Source: Phycisphaerales bacterium UBA5793
GTDB lineage: Bacteria > Planctomycetota > Phycisphaerae > Phycisphaerales > UBA5793
Assembly: GCA_002418285.1 (NCBI GenBank)
Contig: DIDT01000072.1
Coordinates: 113,706-177,705 of the forward strand
DNA length: 64,000 nt
Direction: 5' to 3'
The notes below the pieces were generated by a model. That model ran no database searches, was not told the origin of the DNA, and saw only the letters and a list, made by a program, of their open reading frames with translations. Of this stretch, positions 25,915-33,875 are shown one piece after another. How positions within the stretch are numbered: the first letter of the stretch is position 1; each line of letters opens with the position of its first letter. The position numbers and the translations under genes are program-made.

Positions 25915-27483
25915 TCACTCGATGGTGCGCTCAGCGACGTTTGAGCGTCGTTCGCGTTGCGTCGCCTGGATGAGGATGTCGCGCAAGGGGGTATTGTTGG
26001 GAACCGTTCGCGCGATCGTCGCGACTCCGTCCTGATCGGCAGTCGAAGCGCCGATGAGGGTGGGATGATCGAGGTTGAGTGTGACGTTGAGTTGGGGAAC
26101 GAACATCGTGCCGTAGCCGCTGAACGAGTAAACGAAGTAGGTCTGCCGACCGGGCGTGCCGCGATGGGCCCGGAGGATGGCCTGTTGGCCGCGCGCAAGC
26201 TCGGTCGCTTCGAGCAGCATGCGGGTTTCCAGATTGGCTGCTACGAGGTGAATCGCGCCGGCGAAGATCTCTTCCGCCGTCGGGAGGATCTGGTTGGCGG
26301 GCAGCAGGAAGCCATACTGGCCCGTGTCGCGCAGTTCGAAGGTAAAGCCCCACGCCGCGCGCTCTTGGTAGGTGTAGTCCTGCATCACCCCGCTTGATGG
26401 GTAGAGGCGAGTGTACCACGGGCCGGGCGAATAGGGTACGCCGTGCACCGAACGGATCACGTTGGCGATATCCTGCGCCAGTGGCGTGTAGATGCTGCCG
26501 TCGATGCAAGGGTTGGGAGTCCACGCCCAGGGGTAGAGGACATACTGCGAGTAACTGTGGATATCAACGTGCCGCACGATCCATGGACGGTCGAGCATGA
26601 AGTCGCGCAGCGCGGCCGTCTCAGGTTCGGAGAAGGGTCCAGAGCCGCAGTACAGATCACTGCCGGGATCGTGTGAGGCGCCGATACCGCCCCACTTGTA
26701 TGACCAATTGCGATTAATGTCGATGCCGAACGTCCCGTTGCCGTTGTTGCGTCGGTTCTTGCGCCACAGGCGGTTGTTGGTCCACGTGTACACATAGCCG
26801 TCGACATTGACAACCGGGATGATGTAAAACACGTGGGTGTCAACGAGTGCGGTGAGAACCGGGTCGAGGCCGTACTGGCGAATCAGCTGATCGGCGATAT
26901 ACGTCGTGGTCATGCCGGCGACCCACTCGCGCGCGTGTTGAATGCCGTTGAAGAGCACGCCCGGTACGCCGGGGCCGGGCGTCGTCCCTGTGATCTCAAT
27001 GCCCTTAATGGCGCGACCTTCGATGCTCGTGCCGATGGTGAAGACGGTCGCAATGCCGGGCTGAAGCGCGGCAAGTTCGTCGAGGTACGCATTGATCTGG
27101 TCGTAGGTTTTGTAGTCTTCGAACCAGAGACCGGCATTGACCTGATCACGGCCGGCGGTGCGTGCTTCGCGGTCGATGAGTTGCTGAACGTCCGGGATGA
27201 GCACGTCGTACGGGATGCCGCTGGCATCGAGCGCAGCCCGGCGCTCCGGCGCGATTCGCACGTCGATCGGGCCGACGCTGATTCCGTGAGACCAGACATC
27301 GGGCGTCAGTTTGAGCAGTGTCTGGAGTTCACGCTCGGTTCGCGGCATGGCGCGGACAACGAGGTGGTTGTCGAAGCGAACACGGATGTCGACGGTCGCA
27401 GCGGGTGGATTACCCTGCGCAACGGCGCTGGTGGCGGTGAGCGCGATGCCAAGCGCGACGGCTGACGTGATGCGGTCCAGCAT
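25915..27483 (-). CDS. Secreted M14 zinc carboxypeptidase with shared C-terminal module (type B)
   Basis: Secreted metallocarboxypeptidase of 522 aa. ATG 27483 is chosen over a start at 27702, since it follows GGGAGAAG and opens a signal peptide (ITSAVALGIALTATSAVAQG). After a propeptide-like region, the catalytic domain has zinc ligands in GIQHAREWVAG (H-x-x-E, around residue 182), the substrate motif DINRNWSYKWG, the third ligand in DIHSYSQYVLYPWAW and the general base in GFTFELRDTGQYGFLLP. All catalytic residues are present, so it should be active. Residues ~426-522 form a module akin to that of the HAF-repeat proteins: TYFVYSFSGYGTMFVPQLNV, LDHPTLIGAS, DGVATIARTVP and a final RRSNVAERTIE. 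Its 3' end faces the module protein at 24882. Confidence 0.92.
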   Translation of the reverse strand: MLDRITSAVALGIALTATSAVAQGNPPAATVDIRVRFDNHLVVRAMPRTERELQTLLKLTPDVWSHGISVGPIDVRIAPERRAALDASGIPYDVLIPDVQQLIDREARTAGRDQVNAGLWFEDYKTYDQINAYLDELAALQPGIATVFTIGTSIEGRAIKGIEITGTTPGPGVPGVLFNGIQHAREWVAGMTTTYIADQLIRQYGLDPVLTALVDTHVFYIIPVVNVDGYVYTWTNNRLWRKNRRNNGNGTFGIDINRNWSYKWGGIGASHDPGSDLYCGSGPFSEPETAALRDFMLDRPWIVRHVDIHSYSQYVLYPWAWTPNPCIDGSIYTPLAQDIANVIRSVHGVPYSPGPWYTRLYPSSGVMQDYTYQERAAWGFTFELRDTGQYGFLLPANQILPTAEEIFAGAIHLVAANLETRMLLEATELARGQQAILRAHRGTPGRQTYFVYSFSGYGTMFVPQLNVTLNLDHPTLIGASTADQDGVATIARTVPNNTPLRDILIQATQRERRSNVAERTIE

Positions 27484-27587
27484 GGTTCTTCTCCCTCTTC
27501 TGATGCGGCCGACCGGCGGCCTGCTCATAGTGTACCACAGGATGCACCGGAGCGCGGCGGGCGGAGCGTGAATTTGGATGGCGAGGC

Positions 27588-27593
27588 TATCAT
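27588..27593 (+). promoter_or_regulatory. -10-like element before the MOSC gene
   Basis: TATCAT ends 8 nt before the ATG at 27602. The expected start of transcription is within one or two bases of the start codon, and no Shine-Dalgarno lies between, suggesting a leaderless mRNA. Confidence 0.4.
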
Positions 27594-27601
27594 CGAGCAT
27601 C

Positions 27602-28102
27602 ATGAACCAAACCACCCCCACGCTTCTGGGTCGCGTCGAGAATCTGTTCATCTGCGCCGAGGAATCGATGCCAATGCGACCCGTCGAGCGCGTGCAAGCC
27701 ATCGCCGGACAGGGTCTGCAGGATGATCGCTACGGCTCCAAACGCGGCACGTTTTCAAAGGGTGAGACCGAGCCGGTTTCACCCGGGCAGCAGATCACGC
27801 TGATCGAGGCAGAGGCGGTCGAGGCCGTACCGCGCGAATACGAGATCGCGCTCGACCCGATCGAGACTCGGCGAAACGTCCTCACGCGTGGCGTGGCGCT
27901 CAATCATCTCGTAGGCCGCGAGTTCCACGTGGGCGACGAGGTGGTGCTGCGCGGCATCCGGTTGTGCGAGCCGTGCGGACACCTCGAGAAGCTCACGCGC
28001 GAAGGAATGCGCAAATCGCTCATCCATCGCGGCGGACTGCGCGCCGAGATTGTGCGCGGCGGCGAGGTGCGCCTCGGCGATTCCATTGCATCACGTGATT
28101 AA
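27602..28102 (+). CDS. MOSC-domain protein
   Basis: Soluble protein of 166 aa with a MOSC (molybdenum cofactor sulfurase C-terminal) domain. Recognisable segments are GRVENLFICAEESMPMRPVE, GQGLQDDRYGSK, GQQITLIEAEAVEAV, TRRNVLTRGVALNHLVGREF, and the Cys-containing LCEPCGHLEKL, which marks the metal-sulfur carrier-like site. Free MOSC proteins may deliver sulfur or take part in N-hydroxylated-compound reduction. ATG 27602 is used; the upstream codons at 27578 lie within the promoter region. It is followed at 24 bp by a CoA-binding protein, possibly in one operon. Confidence 0.88.
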   Translation: MNQTTPTLLGRVENLFICAEESMPMRPVERVQAIAGQGLQDDRYGSKRGTFSKGETEPVSPGQQITLIEAEAVEAVPREYEIALDPIETRRNVLTRGVALNHLVGREFHVGDEVVLRGIRLCEPCGHLEKLTREGMRKSLIHRGGLRAEIVRGGEVRLGDSIASRD

Positions 28103-28125
28103 CCAACTGGGCCGAGGAGCCGGCC

Positions 28126-28485
28126 ATGCGCGTCATGATCATCGGGGCATCAAACGATCGGCAGAAGTTCGGCAACAAGGCAGTGCGCGCGTACCTGCGG
28201 CAGGGTGAAACCGTATTGCCCGTCAACACCCACGAGCGCGAGATCGAAGGCCAACAGGTCTGGGCCAATGTAAGGGACGTGCCCGGCCCGATTGATCGGG
28301 CATTGTTCTATGTGCCTTCGTACATCGGCCTTGGCGTGATCGAACAACTCGCACAGCGCAGCGATGTCGGCGAAGTCTGGCTCAATCCCGGTGCCGAGTC
28401 GGACGAACTCATCACCCGGGCCAAAGAGCTGGGCTTTGATCCAATCATGGCTTGCGCCATTGTGGATATCGGTGAGGTGCCCTGA
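28126..28485 (+). CDS. CoA-binding-domain protein (YccU type)
   Basis: Rossmann-like CoA-binding protein of 119 aa, shorter than E. coli YccU (about 137 aa). It shows MIIGASNDRQKFGNKAVRAY at the N-terminus, LPVNTHEREIEGQQVWANV, and later EVWLNPGAESDELITRAKE. The family binds CoA or a related nucleotide, but its function is unknown. The first-domain loop (GASNDRQKFG) is typical. It begins 24 bp after the MOSC gene and ends 40 bp before the AtoE-like transporter. Confidence 0.88.
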   Translation: MRVMIIGASNDRQKFGNKAVRAYLRQGETVLPVNTHEREIEGQQVWANVRDVPGPIDRALFYVPSYIGLGVIEQLAQRSDVGEVWLNPGAESDELITRAKELGFDPIMACAIVDIGEVP

Positions 28486-28513
28486 GGCTGCTGCGAGACC
28501 CGGCCGACGTTGA

Positions 28514-28519
28514 TATCCT
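28514..28519 (+). promoter_or_regulatory. -10-like element before the AtoE-like transporter
   Basis: TATCCT is followed by exactly 6 nt and then the ATG at 28526. No Shine-Dalgarno is present, so initiation of transcription at the start codon (leaderless mRNA) is likely. The -35 region is unremarkable. Confidence 0.4.
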
Positions 28520-28525
28520 GAGTGC

Positions 28526-30013
28526 ATGATCAGCAGACTCGGCTCACTCCTCGCGGGCGTCTTTCGCAAGACGTGTCCTGATCCATTTGTCATCGCCATT
28601 CTGCTTACCTTCGTGACGATGATCCTCTGCCTGACGCTCGCGCCTCCGCCGCTGCCGCCTGCCGAGGGAGTGGAGGCGCAGTCGGCGATGCACCGGCTCA
28701 TCACGTCGTGGGTCGCCAATGACGGCATGTGGAAACTGCTCGAATTCGCCATGCAGATGTGCCTCATCCTGATCACGGGGCACGCACTGGCGTCTTCCCG
28801 CGCCGTCACACATCTCATTGAGCGAATCGCGGGAATGCCGCGCAGCGCCTATGGCGCAGTGTTTCTGACCGCGTTCGTCGCCGGAGCGTGTGCGGTTATC
28901 AACTGGGGCCTGGGATTGATCGTCGGAGCGCTGCTCGCGCGCGAAGTCGGCAGAGCGATGACGCAGAAGGGCGTGCGCGTCCACTACCCCCTGCTCGCCG
29001 CCGCCGGCTACTTCGGCCTGATGGTCTGGCACGGCGGGCTGTCGGGTTCCGCGCCGCTCAGCGCGTCGACGGCGGCCGGGCTTACGAAAGTGCTGCCGGG
29101 CGACCTCGCCGGCCAACTCGACCGCATTCCGCTCAACACCACCGTCGGTTCGGGAATGAATTGTGTCATCACCGGCGGCCTGCTGATCTTCGGACCGTTG
29201 CTGTTCATGCTCCTGCATCCCAGAGATGACGCTCAATCCACGAACGGTAGCGGCCACGCGAACGAAATTTCGCTGTTCTCCAGCTTTGACGTGCCCGGCG
29301 TTGAACCAGTAGCCGCAGGCGATCGGACGATCGCCGAAGTCGATGACGATGAGGCTCGCAGCCAATCCTCGAGCAGCCGCGTCGCACTAACTATCCCTGA
29401 CCGGCTCGATCGCAGCCCGATTCTGATGTTTCTGCTCCTGGCGCCCCTGGCTGTCGGATGGCTGTGGCGCGTGGAGGCGAGCGGGTTCGCAGCGATCGGT
29501 CTCAACGACGTGATCATGGGAATGCTGATCCTCGGAATGGCCATGCACGGCACACCACGACGCTACGTGCAGGCCGTCAACGAAGCGGTCACGGGATGCG
29601 GCGGGATCATTCTCCAGTTCCCGATTTACGCTGGAATCATGGGGATGATGAGCGGCACCCATCTGACAGAAACGATGGCTCAGTCGCTGGCTTCAACCAC
29701 CAACCAGACGACGCTGCCGGTCATGACGTTTCTCAGCGCTGGCGTCGTGAACCTATTTGTACCTTCAGGTGGCGGGCAGTGGGCCGTGCAGGGGCCGATC
29801 GTCATGAAAGCGGCGCTCGAAACCGGCGTCGCGCCAGCCAAGATGCTCATGGCCCTGGCCTACGGCGACCAGCTCACCAACATGCTTCAACCCTTCTGGG
29901 CCCTGCCCCTGCTTGCGATCACCGGCGTGCGGGCCCGCGACATCGTCGGCTACACGGCAATCGTGATGATCGCCGCGGCGGTGTGGATCGGGGTTTGGCT
30001 GCTGATCTTTTGA
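28526..30013 (+). CDS. AtoE-type short-chain fatty-acid transporter
   Basis: Inner-membrane permease of 495 aa with about 11-12 membrane spans, matching the AtoE/TIGR00366 family proposed to import short-chain fatty acids. Signature pieces: LLAGVFRKTCPDPFVIAILL, FAMQMCLILITGHALA, AVINWGLGLIVGALLAREV, FGLMVWHGGLSGSAPLS, FVPSGGGQWAVQGPIV and LMALAYGDQLTNMLQPFWAL. A cytoplasmic loop around residues 230-290 is acidic and Ser-rich. The start is leaderless-like. It ends the group of genes from 27602; no fatty-acid catabolism genes lie beside it. Substrate is from family knowledge. Confidence 0.92.
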   Translation: MISRLGSLLAGVFRKTCPDPFVIAILLTFVTMILCLTLAPPPLPPAEGVEAQSAMHRLITSWVANDGMWKLLEFAMQMCLILITGHALASSRAVTHLIERIAGMPRSAYGAVFLTAFVAGACAVINWGLGLIVGALLAREVGRAMTQKGVRVHYPLLAAAGYFGLMVWHGGLSGSAPLSASTAAGLTKVLPGDLAGQLDRIPLNTTVGSGMNCVITGGLLIFGPLLFMLLHPRDDAQSTNGSGHANEISLFSSFDVPGVEPVAAGDRTIAEVDDDEARSQSSSSRVALTIPDRLDRSPILMFLLLAPLAVGWLWRVEASGFAAIGLNDVIMGMLILGMAMHGTPRRYVQAVNEAVTGCGGIILQFPIYAGIMGMMSGTHLTETMAQSLASTTNQTTLPVMTFLSAGVVNLFVPSGGGQWAVQGPIVMKAALETGVAPAKMLMALAYGDQLTNMLQPFWALPLLAITGVRARDIVGYTAIVMIAAAVWIGVWLLIF

Positions 30014-30312
30014 CGAGCCGCGCCCGCAAAAAACCTCGGCTTTCTTCCCCACATTGCCACTTCTGCCCTTGCACATTTTCCGTAAGCGGGTATCTTGAAG
30101 GAGTCGGCGGCCGGTTCGCCCGGGTCGCCGCGGTTCGGGGAGAATCTGGGGGGACCGGCGGGCGCAGCGCCTGCCGCGGAAGGACAACTTCCGGCGCGGT
30201 TCGGCTTGTCGCGCTGACAGCCGAATCGGGTCGCTGCACCCTGAGTGGAGGTTCAGTCATGACGTTCCGACCCCCCCAGTTGGCTTCTCGTTCAGCGCCG
30301 TCGGCGCCACCC
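30014..30312. other. Intergenic stretch upstream of the HAF/glycosidase-like cluster
   Basis: No gene recognised. It contains GGTATCTTGA at 30089-30098, a 10-mer that recurs at 33659-33668, where it lies about 210 bp before the intact cluster gene. The shared position suggests a duplicated upstream region, possibly a promoter (TTGCAC 16 nt before TATCTT in the first copy). A good Shine-Dalgarno-like GGAGG before an ATG at 30259 leads into the module remnant. Confidence 0.4.
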
Positions 30313-30396
30313 GTGTCGCGTGAGCAGGCGATTCTGTTTCAGGCCGTCGCGCAAGGGAAGTGCGCGATCAGTCAGTGGGTGGTGTGGCGGTTTGAG
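30313..30396 (+). pseudogene. Remnant of a HAF-protein C-terminal module
   Basis: Only the last ~28 codons of a type B module are left: REQAILFQAVAQGKCAISQW and VVWRFE, matching the ends of the HAF proteins at 31868-33244 and 36675-38036 (RGQTILFQAVVQNECAISQL). The expected stop after GAG has become CAG, so the frame runs on into the REP-like repeats. It is best explained as the tail of a third, otherwise deleted HAF gene that once preceded the truncated gene downstream. Confidence 0.7.
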
Positions 30397-30442
30397 CAGG
30401 AGCACCCGGATGGCGGAGAGAAGAACATGCCAAACAAACGTA

Positions 30443-30476
30443 CCTGTCCCGTTTTCTTGCCTGTCCCGTTTTCTTG
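30443..30476 (+). repeat. Tandem 17-bp REP-like repeat
   Basis: CCTGTCCCGTTTTCTTG is repeated head to tail twice (30443-30459 and 30460-30476), preceded by ACAAACGTA. A related single copy with the same lead-in (ACAATCGTACCAGTCCCGTT, then TTCTTCC) lies near 33792-33820. The sequence resembles dispersed REP-like elements associated with REP transposases in other genomes (by resemblance only). The truncated gene downstream begins inside it. Confidence 0.6.
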
Positions 30477-31802
30477 CCCACGCCGCGCGGCGGCTATCAC
30501 CCCGATCCGCCGGAAGATGAGGATGAACTGTATTTCATCGACTACATGGCGAATGCATCCAGTCAGGATGAGTGCGAAATGTGCATCAACTTCAGCCAGA
30601 AGGTGATCGAATGGGGCACCGGATCGGCCCGACCCGGTGAACTGGAAGGTGAACAGTGCGAGATCCTCGTTCGCGTCCACTCGCTCATGGGCAACAGCGC
30701 GGCTTTCGAGAACAACGAGGCGCTGCCCGATGACACTGGCGACCCCGACGCTCGAGAAGAAGACTTGGAGGATCTTCAGACCTTCGCCTATCGCTTCGCC
30801 CACTGTATTGATTACCTGCAGTTGGGCAACGAGTCATTCGGGGGTGCTGGCGGCTACATGTTCCGGGCCAACGAAATCTCGGGCAACTGCACTTGGACAG
30901 GCGCGCCCAAGGAGTTCAACGATCTCGATAGCCTCGGTGATGGGAAACTCTGCCAGGCCCGAGCGGTCGATCTGGTTCTCGACTGGCAGGACGAGATGAT
31001 GTGGGCCGCGTTGCGGGGATCCGCGCTGGCGGGCCGACCACTTCGTATGGTCACCACCGGCCTGCTGGGTCTGCACGTCCGCAACGGGTACGACGCGGGC
31101 AACTACGACCCACCGATCAACCACAGCGGCTACACCGGCTTCTACGTGACCGACCATGTTACCGAATGGGCCAACGCGAATCAGATGTACACCGATCTGC
31201 ACGTGCACTACACGACCGTCGCGCAGGCGTTCGAGACGATTCAGAAACTCGTGGACACCTACGACGGCGATGGGTCGCCGTGGGAAGTGCCGGATTACAA
31301 GATTGCGGGCGAGGTTGGGACCACTGCAGACTTTGGCGAGGACGGTTGGTGGGGTGAACCAAATCCCAACCTCCCGGGTATTTCGAACTTAACTTCCCAC
31401 GCGCGGTATTTCAGTGGCACGAGTGATCCTCCCGAACTTTGGGAGAACTTCATTAATCGATGGAAATCCAGCAGCGATTTTTGGCAACCATCGGAAGGAG
31501 TCACCGGCTTCGGCGTGACCGAAGTGCTCGACGAGCTGATGGGCTCCGAATTCTCGGCGGTCTGCTGGACCTGTCTCCAGTTTGGTACGGCACCCAACAG
31601 CAAGTTCTTCGTGGAGGCCCTGCGAGCGAACCGCCTGCGCGATGACGAATTCACCAACGAACCCGATGGGTTCACACCGCTAAAGGACGCATACACGACA
31701 GCCGGCGCCGGCTACTACATTGATGAGAACTTTGAACCGCACACTCATTGCCCTTGCGACGAAGAGATCATGTGTACTGATGAGTGTCAGGCGTATTATT
31801 AG
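30474..31802 (+). pseudogene. 5'-truncated copy of the HAF/glycosidase-like secreted protein
   Basis: An open frame of 442 aa is homologous to the C-terminal ~430 residues of the 909-aa protein at 33876-36605. Alignment starts exactly at PRGGYHPDPPEDEDE versus PHGGLHPDGPEEGED; everything upstream (signal peptide, HAF repeats, EF-hand-like segment and the first strand of the domain) is missing and replaced by REP-like DNA. The only in-frame start is a TTG inside the repeat, without a Shine-Dalgarno. The putative catalytic pieces remain: LQLGNESFGGAGGYMF, TDLHVHYTTV and AGEVGTTADFGEDGWW. Without export signal and first strand it is probably non-functional, but the frame is still open, so the truncation may be recent or the product may still be made. 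It ends HCPCDEEIMCTDECQAYY. Confidence 0.75.
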
Positions 31803-31811
31803 TCAGACCGT

Positions 31812-31839
31812 GGCGGGACGGGCTAAAGCCCGTTCCGCC
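31812..31839 (+). terminator. Palindromic hairpin after the truncated gene
   Basis: Arms GGCGGGACGGGCT and AGCCCGTTCCGCC (one G-U pair) are separated by AA, 9 bp after the stop at 31802. It could end transcription of the truncated gene before the HAF gene at 31868; its palindromic form also resembles dispersed repeats. Confidence 0.5.
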
Positions 31840-31867
31840 GATTCATGAACTTGGAATCGAGTTTGCG

Positions 31868-33244
31868 ATGAATTACAAACTTCTCTGCTTGCCCGTCGTC
31901 GGGGTGTTCTCGGCCTCGTCCGTGGTGGGTGCGCAAGACTATCGCTACACGGTCTTCGAACTGCCGTCACTTGTTCAGAACGATCAGTTCGCTGCGGCGG
32001 GACCGGTCACACTGGATGGCGACGCCGTGGGCCACTCAGGCGTTGGCTATCCCTACAGCCATGCCGTCATCTGGGCGCACGACGGTGGAGTCATCGATCT
32101 CGGCACGCTGGGAGGCGACAACAGCGGTGCCGGAGCCATCAACTCACTCGGCGAGATCGTGGGTGCTTCTTCTTGGCTTCCCGGTCAAAGTCCATTCGTT
32201 GGACATGCCTGCCTGTGGCGGAACGGCGAAGTGATCGACCTCGGCACACTGGGCGGCGAGAGCAGCAGCGCGTTTGCCATCAACGACAGCACGCAAATCG
32301 TGGGTAATTCCGAGTTTGAACTCCAGAGCTATCGCATTATCGGATACATCTGGGAGAATGGGATCATGACGGCGCTCGATGATCCCTGGCCGAGTGCCAA
32401 TCTCACGGAGGCGTGGGACATCAATTCATCGGGGCACGTCGTGGGCGAAGGCGCGAGTCTTGATGGGCAGTACAACGCCATGCTCTGGATTGACAAGCAG
32501 CCTATCGATCTCGGCTCCCTGTCGGGGGAGGGCAGCACGGCCCGCGCAACCAATGACACCGATCGGATCGTCGGTCGATCGAGATCCTCGAACGGCAACT
32601 CACACGCCGTCGTGTGGGTTGATCGACAGATCATGGACATTCACGACCAGCGGTTTGGCGACTACAGCTGGCCTGAGGACATCAACAACGTTGACCAGAT
32701 TCTGGGTTCGATTGGCGATGAACTCGCAACTCGCGAGATGTTCGTCATGCAACTGGGCCAGCCGTTGGAACTGCTGAAGGACCTGATTCCGCCCAATCTG
32801 CGCCTGAACTGGCGGATCGACAAAGGCAAGATCAATGACGTCGGGATGATCGGCTGCTACGCGCTCGAAGAAGGTAACTTCTCGGACACTTGGGCGCTCC
32901 TGCTCACTCCGGTGAATCCGACGATGACGCTGGAAGGACCCCAACCGGGCCGCGCTGGAACCACAAACGGTCTGCGCGTCACCGGCGTTGCCCCCGGCGC
33001 CCGCGTGACCTTCCTCTACTCCCGCCACGGCGGCGGCACGCGCATCCCCGGCTGCGATCTCCAGCAGAACGCACTCCAACTCGACAGGCCAACGATCATC
33101 GGCACGACCGTCGCCAACGAAAACGGCGTGGCCACCATCACTCGCACCGTCCCCCTCATCGCACGCGGCCAGACCATTCTCTTCCAGGCCGTGGTACAGA
33201 ACGAGTGCGCCATCAGCCAACTCGTGGTGCACACCTTTGACTAG
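31868..33244 (+). CDS. Secreted HAF-repeat protein with type B C-terminal module
   Basis: Extracellular protein of 458 aa. ATG 31868 opens a signal peptide (LLCLPVVGVFSASSVVGAQ). Residues 20-340 contain several HAF-type repeats, each about 45-50 residues, of the form VIDLGTLGG, then AxxINxxGEIVG, for example GVIDLGTLGGDNSGAGAINS and INDSTQIVGNSEF, probably a beta-propeller. Residues ~354-458 are the shared module: TMTLEGPQPGRAGTTNGL, RVTFLYSRHGGGTRIPGC, NALQLDRP, GVATITRTVP, CAISQLVV. At the DNA level this end is about 90% identical to the HAF protein at 36675, while the repeat regions differ clearly. Function of HAF proteins is unknown; surface display is plausible. Confidence 0.87.
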   Translation: MNYKLLCLPVVGVFSASSVVGAQDYRYTVFELPSLVQNDQFAAAGPVTLDGDAVGHSGVGYPYSHAVIWAHDGGVIDLGTLGGDNSGAGAINSLGEIVGASSWLPGQSPFVGHACLWRNGEVIDLGTLGGESSSAFAINDSTQIVGNSEFELQSYRIIGYIWENGIMTALDDPWPSANLTEAWDINSSGHVVGEGASLDGQYNAMLWIDKQPIDLGSLSGEGSTARATNDTDRIVGRSRSSNGNSHAVVWVDRQIMDIHDQRFGDYSWPEDINNVDQILGSIGDELATREMFVMQLGQPLELLKDLIPPNLRLNWRIDKGKINDVGMIGCYALEEGNFSDTWALLLTPVNPTMTLEGPQPGRAGTTNGLRVTGVAPGARVTFLYSRHGGGTRIPGCDLQQNALQLDRPTIIGTTVANENGVATITRTVPLIARGQTILFQAVVQNECAISQLVVHTFD

Positions 33245-33270
33245 GTCGGGGACGACCATCCCGCTATTGA

Positions 33271-33298
33271 AGGGCCGGTTGCAAACGCAGCCGGCCCT
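33271..33298 (+). terminator. Terminator-like hairpin after the first HAF gene
   Basis: Inverted repeat AGGGCCGG / CCGGCCCT with a 12-nt loop, 27 bp after the stop at 33244. Confidence 0.5.
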
Positions 33299-33875
33299 GT
33301 GGTTTAACGATCGCGCCGCCGAGAGACCTCGGCGGCGTTCGCGTTTGCAGGCCACTGTTGTGCAAGGACTTGGCGAAGGGCGTGATGTCGGGCCGTGTCT
33401 CCGCTCGCCCCGAGGTCATAACCGATGGGCGCGGCCGGGGTCGGCGAAAGCGCCGGTTCGGGCCAAAAGTCTCTCCGAGTCTCTGTTTCGCAGGGTACGG
33501 GGTCATGAGGGTGTTGTCTCCCCAGTAGGGAGCGCAACCCCCACGGTTGCGCTCGTTGAGGGGGCAACACAATCTTCGCGCATCGCGCTGTAACTTCCCT
33601 GATCTGCAAAATCTGCTACTGAATCGACTCCGCCGCCTCAGCCAGCGAACTGGGTGGTGGTATCTTGAGGCATGGTTGCAAAGCGCGGCCGCCCGGACTC
33701 CGCCGCGTGACCGGTTCTTCGGGTGCGAACGCCCGGTGCCGCCAGTCGGCTGAAGCGGACGAGACGCTATGGCATACAGCCTCCATGGAGCAAACAATCG
33801 TACCAGTCCCGTTTTCTTCCCCGTCTCGTTGAAGGCCAGTCGAGGCGCCACCAATCTGTTCCAAGGAGGCGCCCG
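33299..33875. other. Intergenic region with REP-like element and repeated 10-mer
   Basis: No gene is recognised in this ~577-bp stretch; open frames in it are Arg-rich and motif-free. It contains GGTATCTTGA (33659-33668), also found upstream of the truncated unit, and one copy of the REP-like sequence at about 33792-33820 (GTACCAGTCCCGTTTTCTT) just before the ribosome-binding site of the 33876 gene. It probably carries the promoter of that gene. Confidence 0.5.

Noticed and set aside
29458..30606. A 382-codon plus-strand frame running from inside the AtoE gene through the module remnant.
   Set aside because: Most of it overlaps AtoE in another frame; only the ~28 codons at 30313-30396 show homology.
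30474..31802. Treating the 442-aa frame as an intact gene.
   Set aside because: Its only in-frame start is a TTG within a REP-like repeat with no Shine-Dalgarno or signal peptide, and the homologous full-length paralogue shows that ~470 N-terminal residues are missing.
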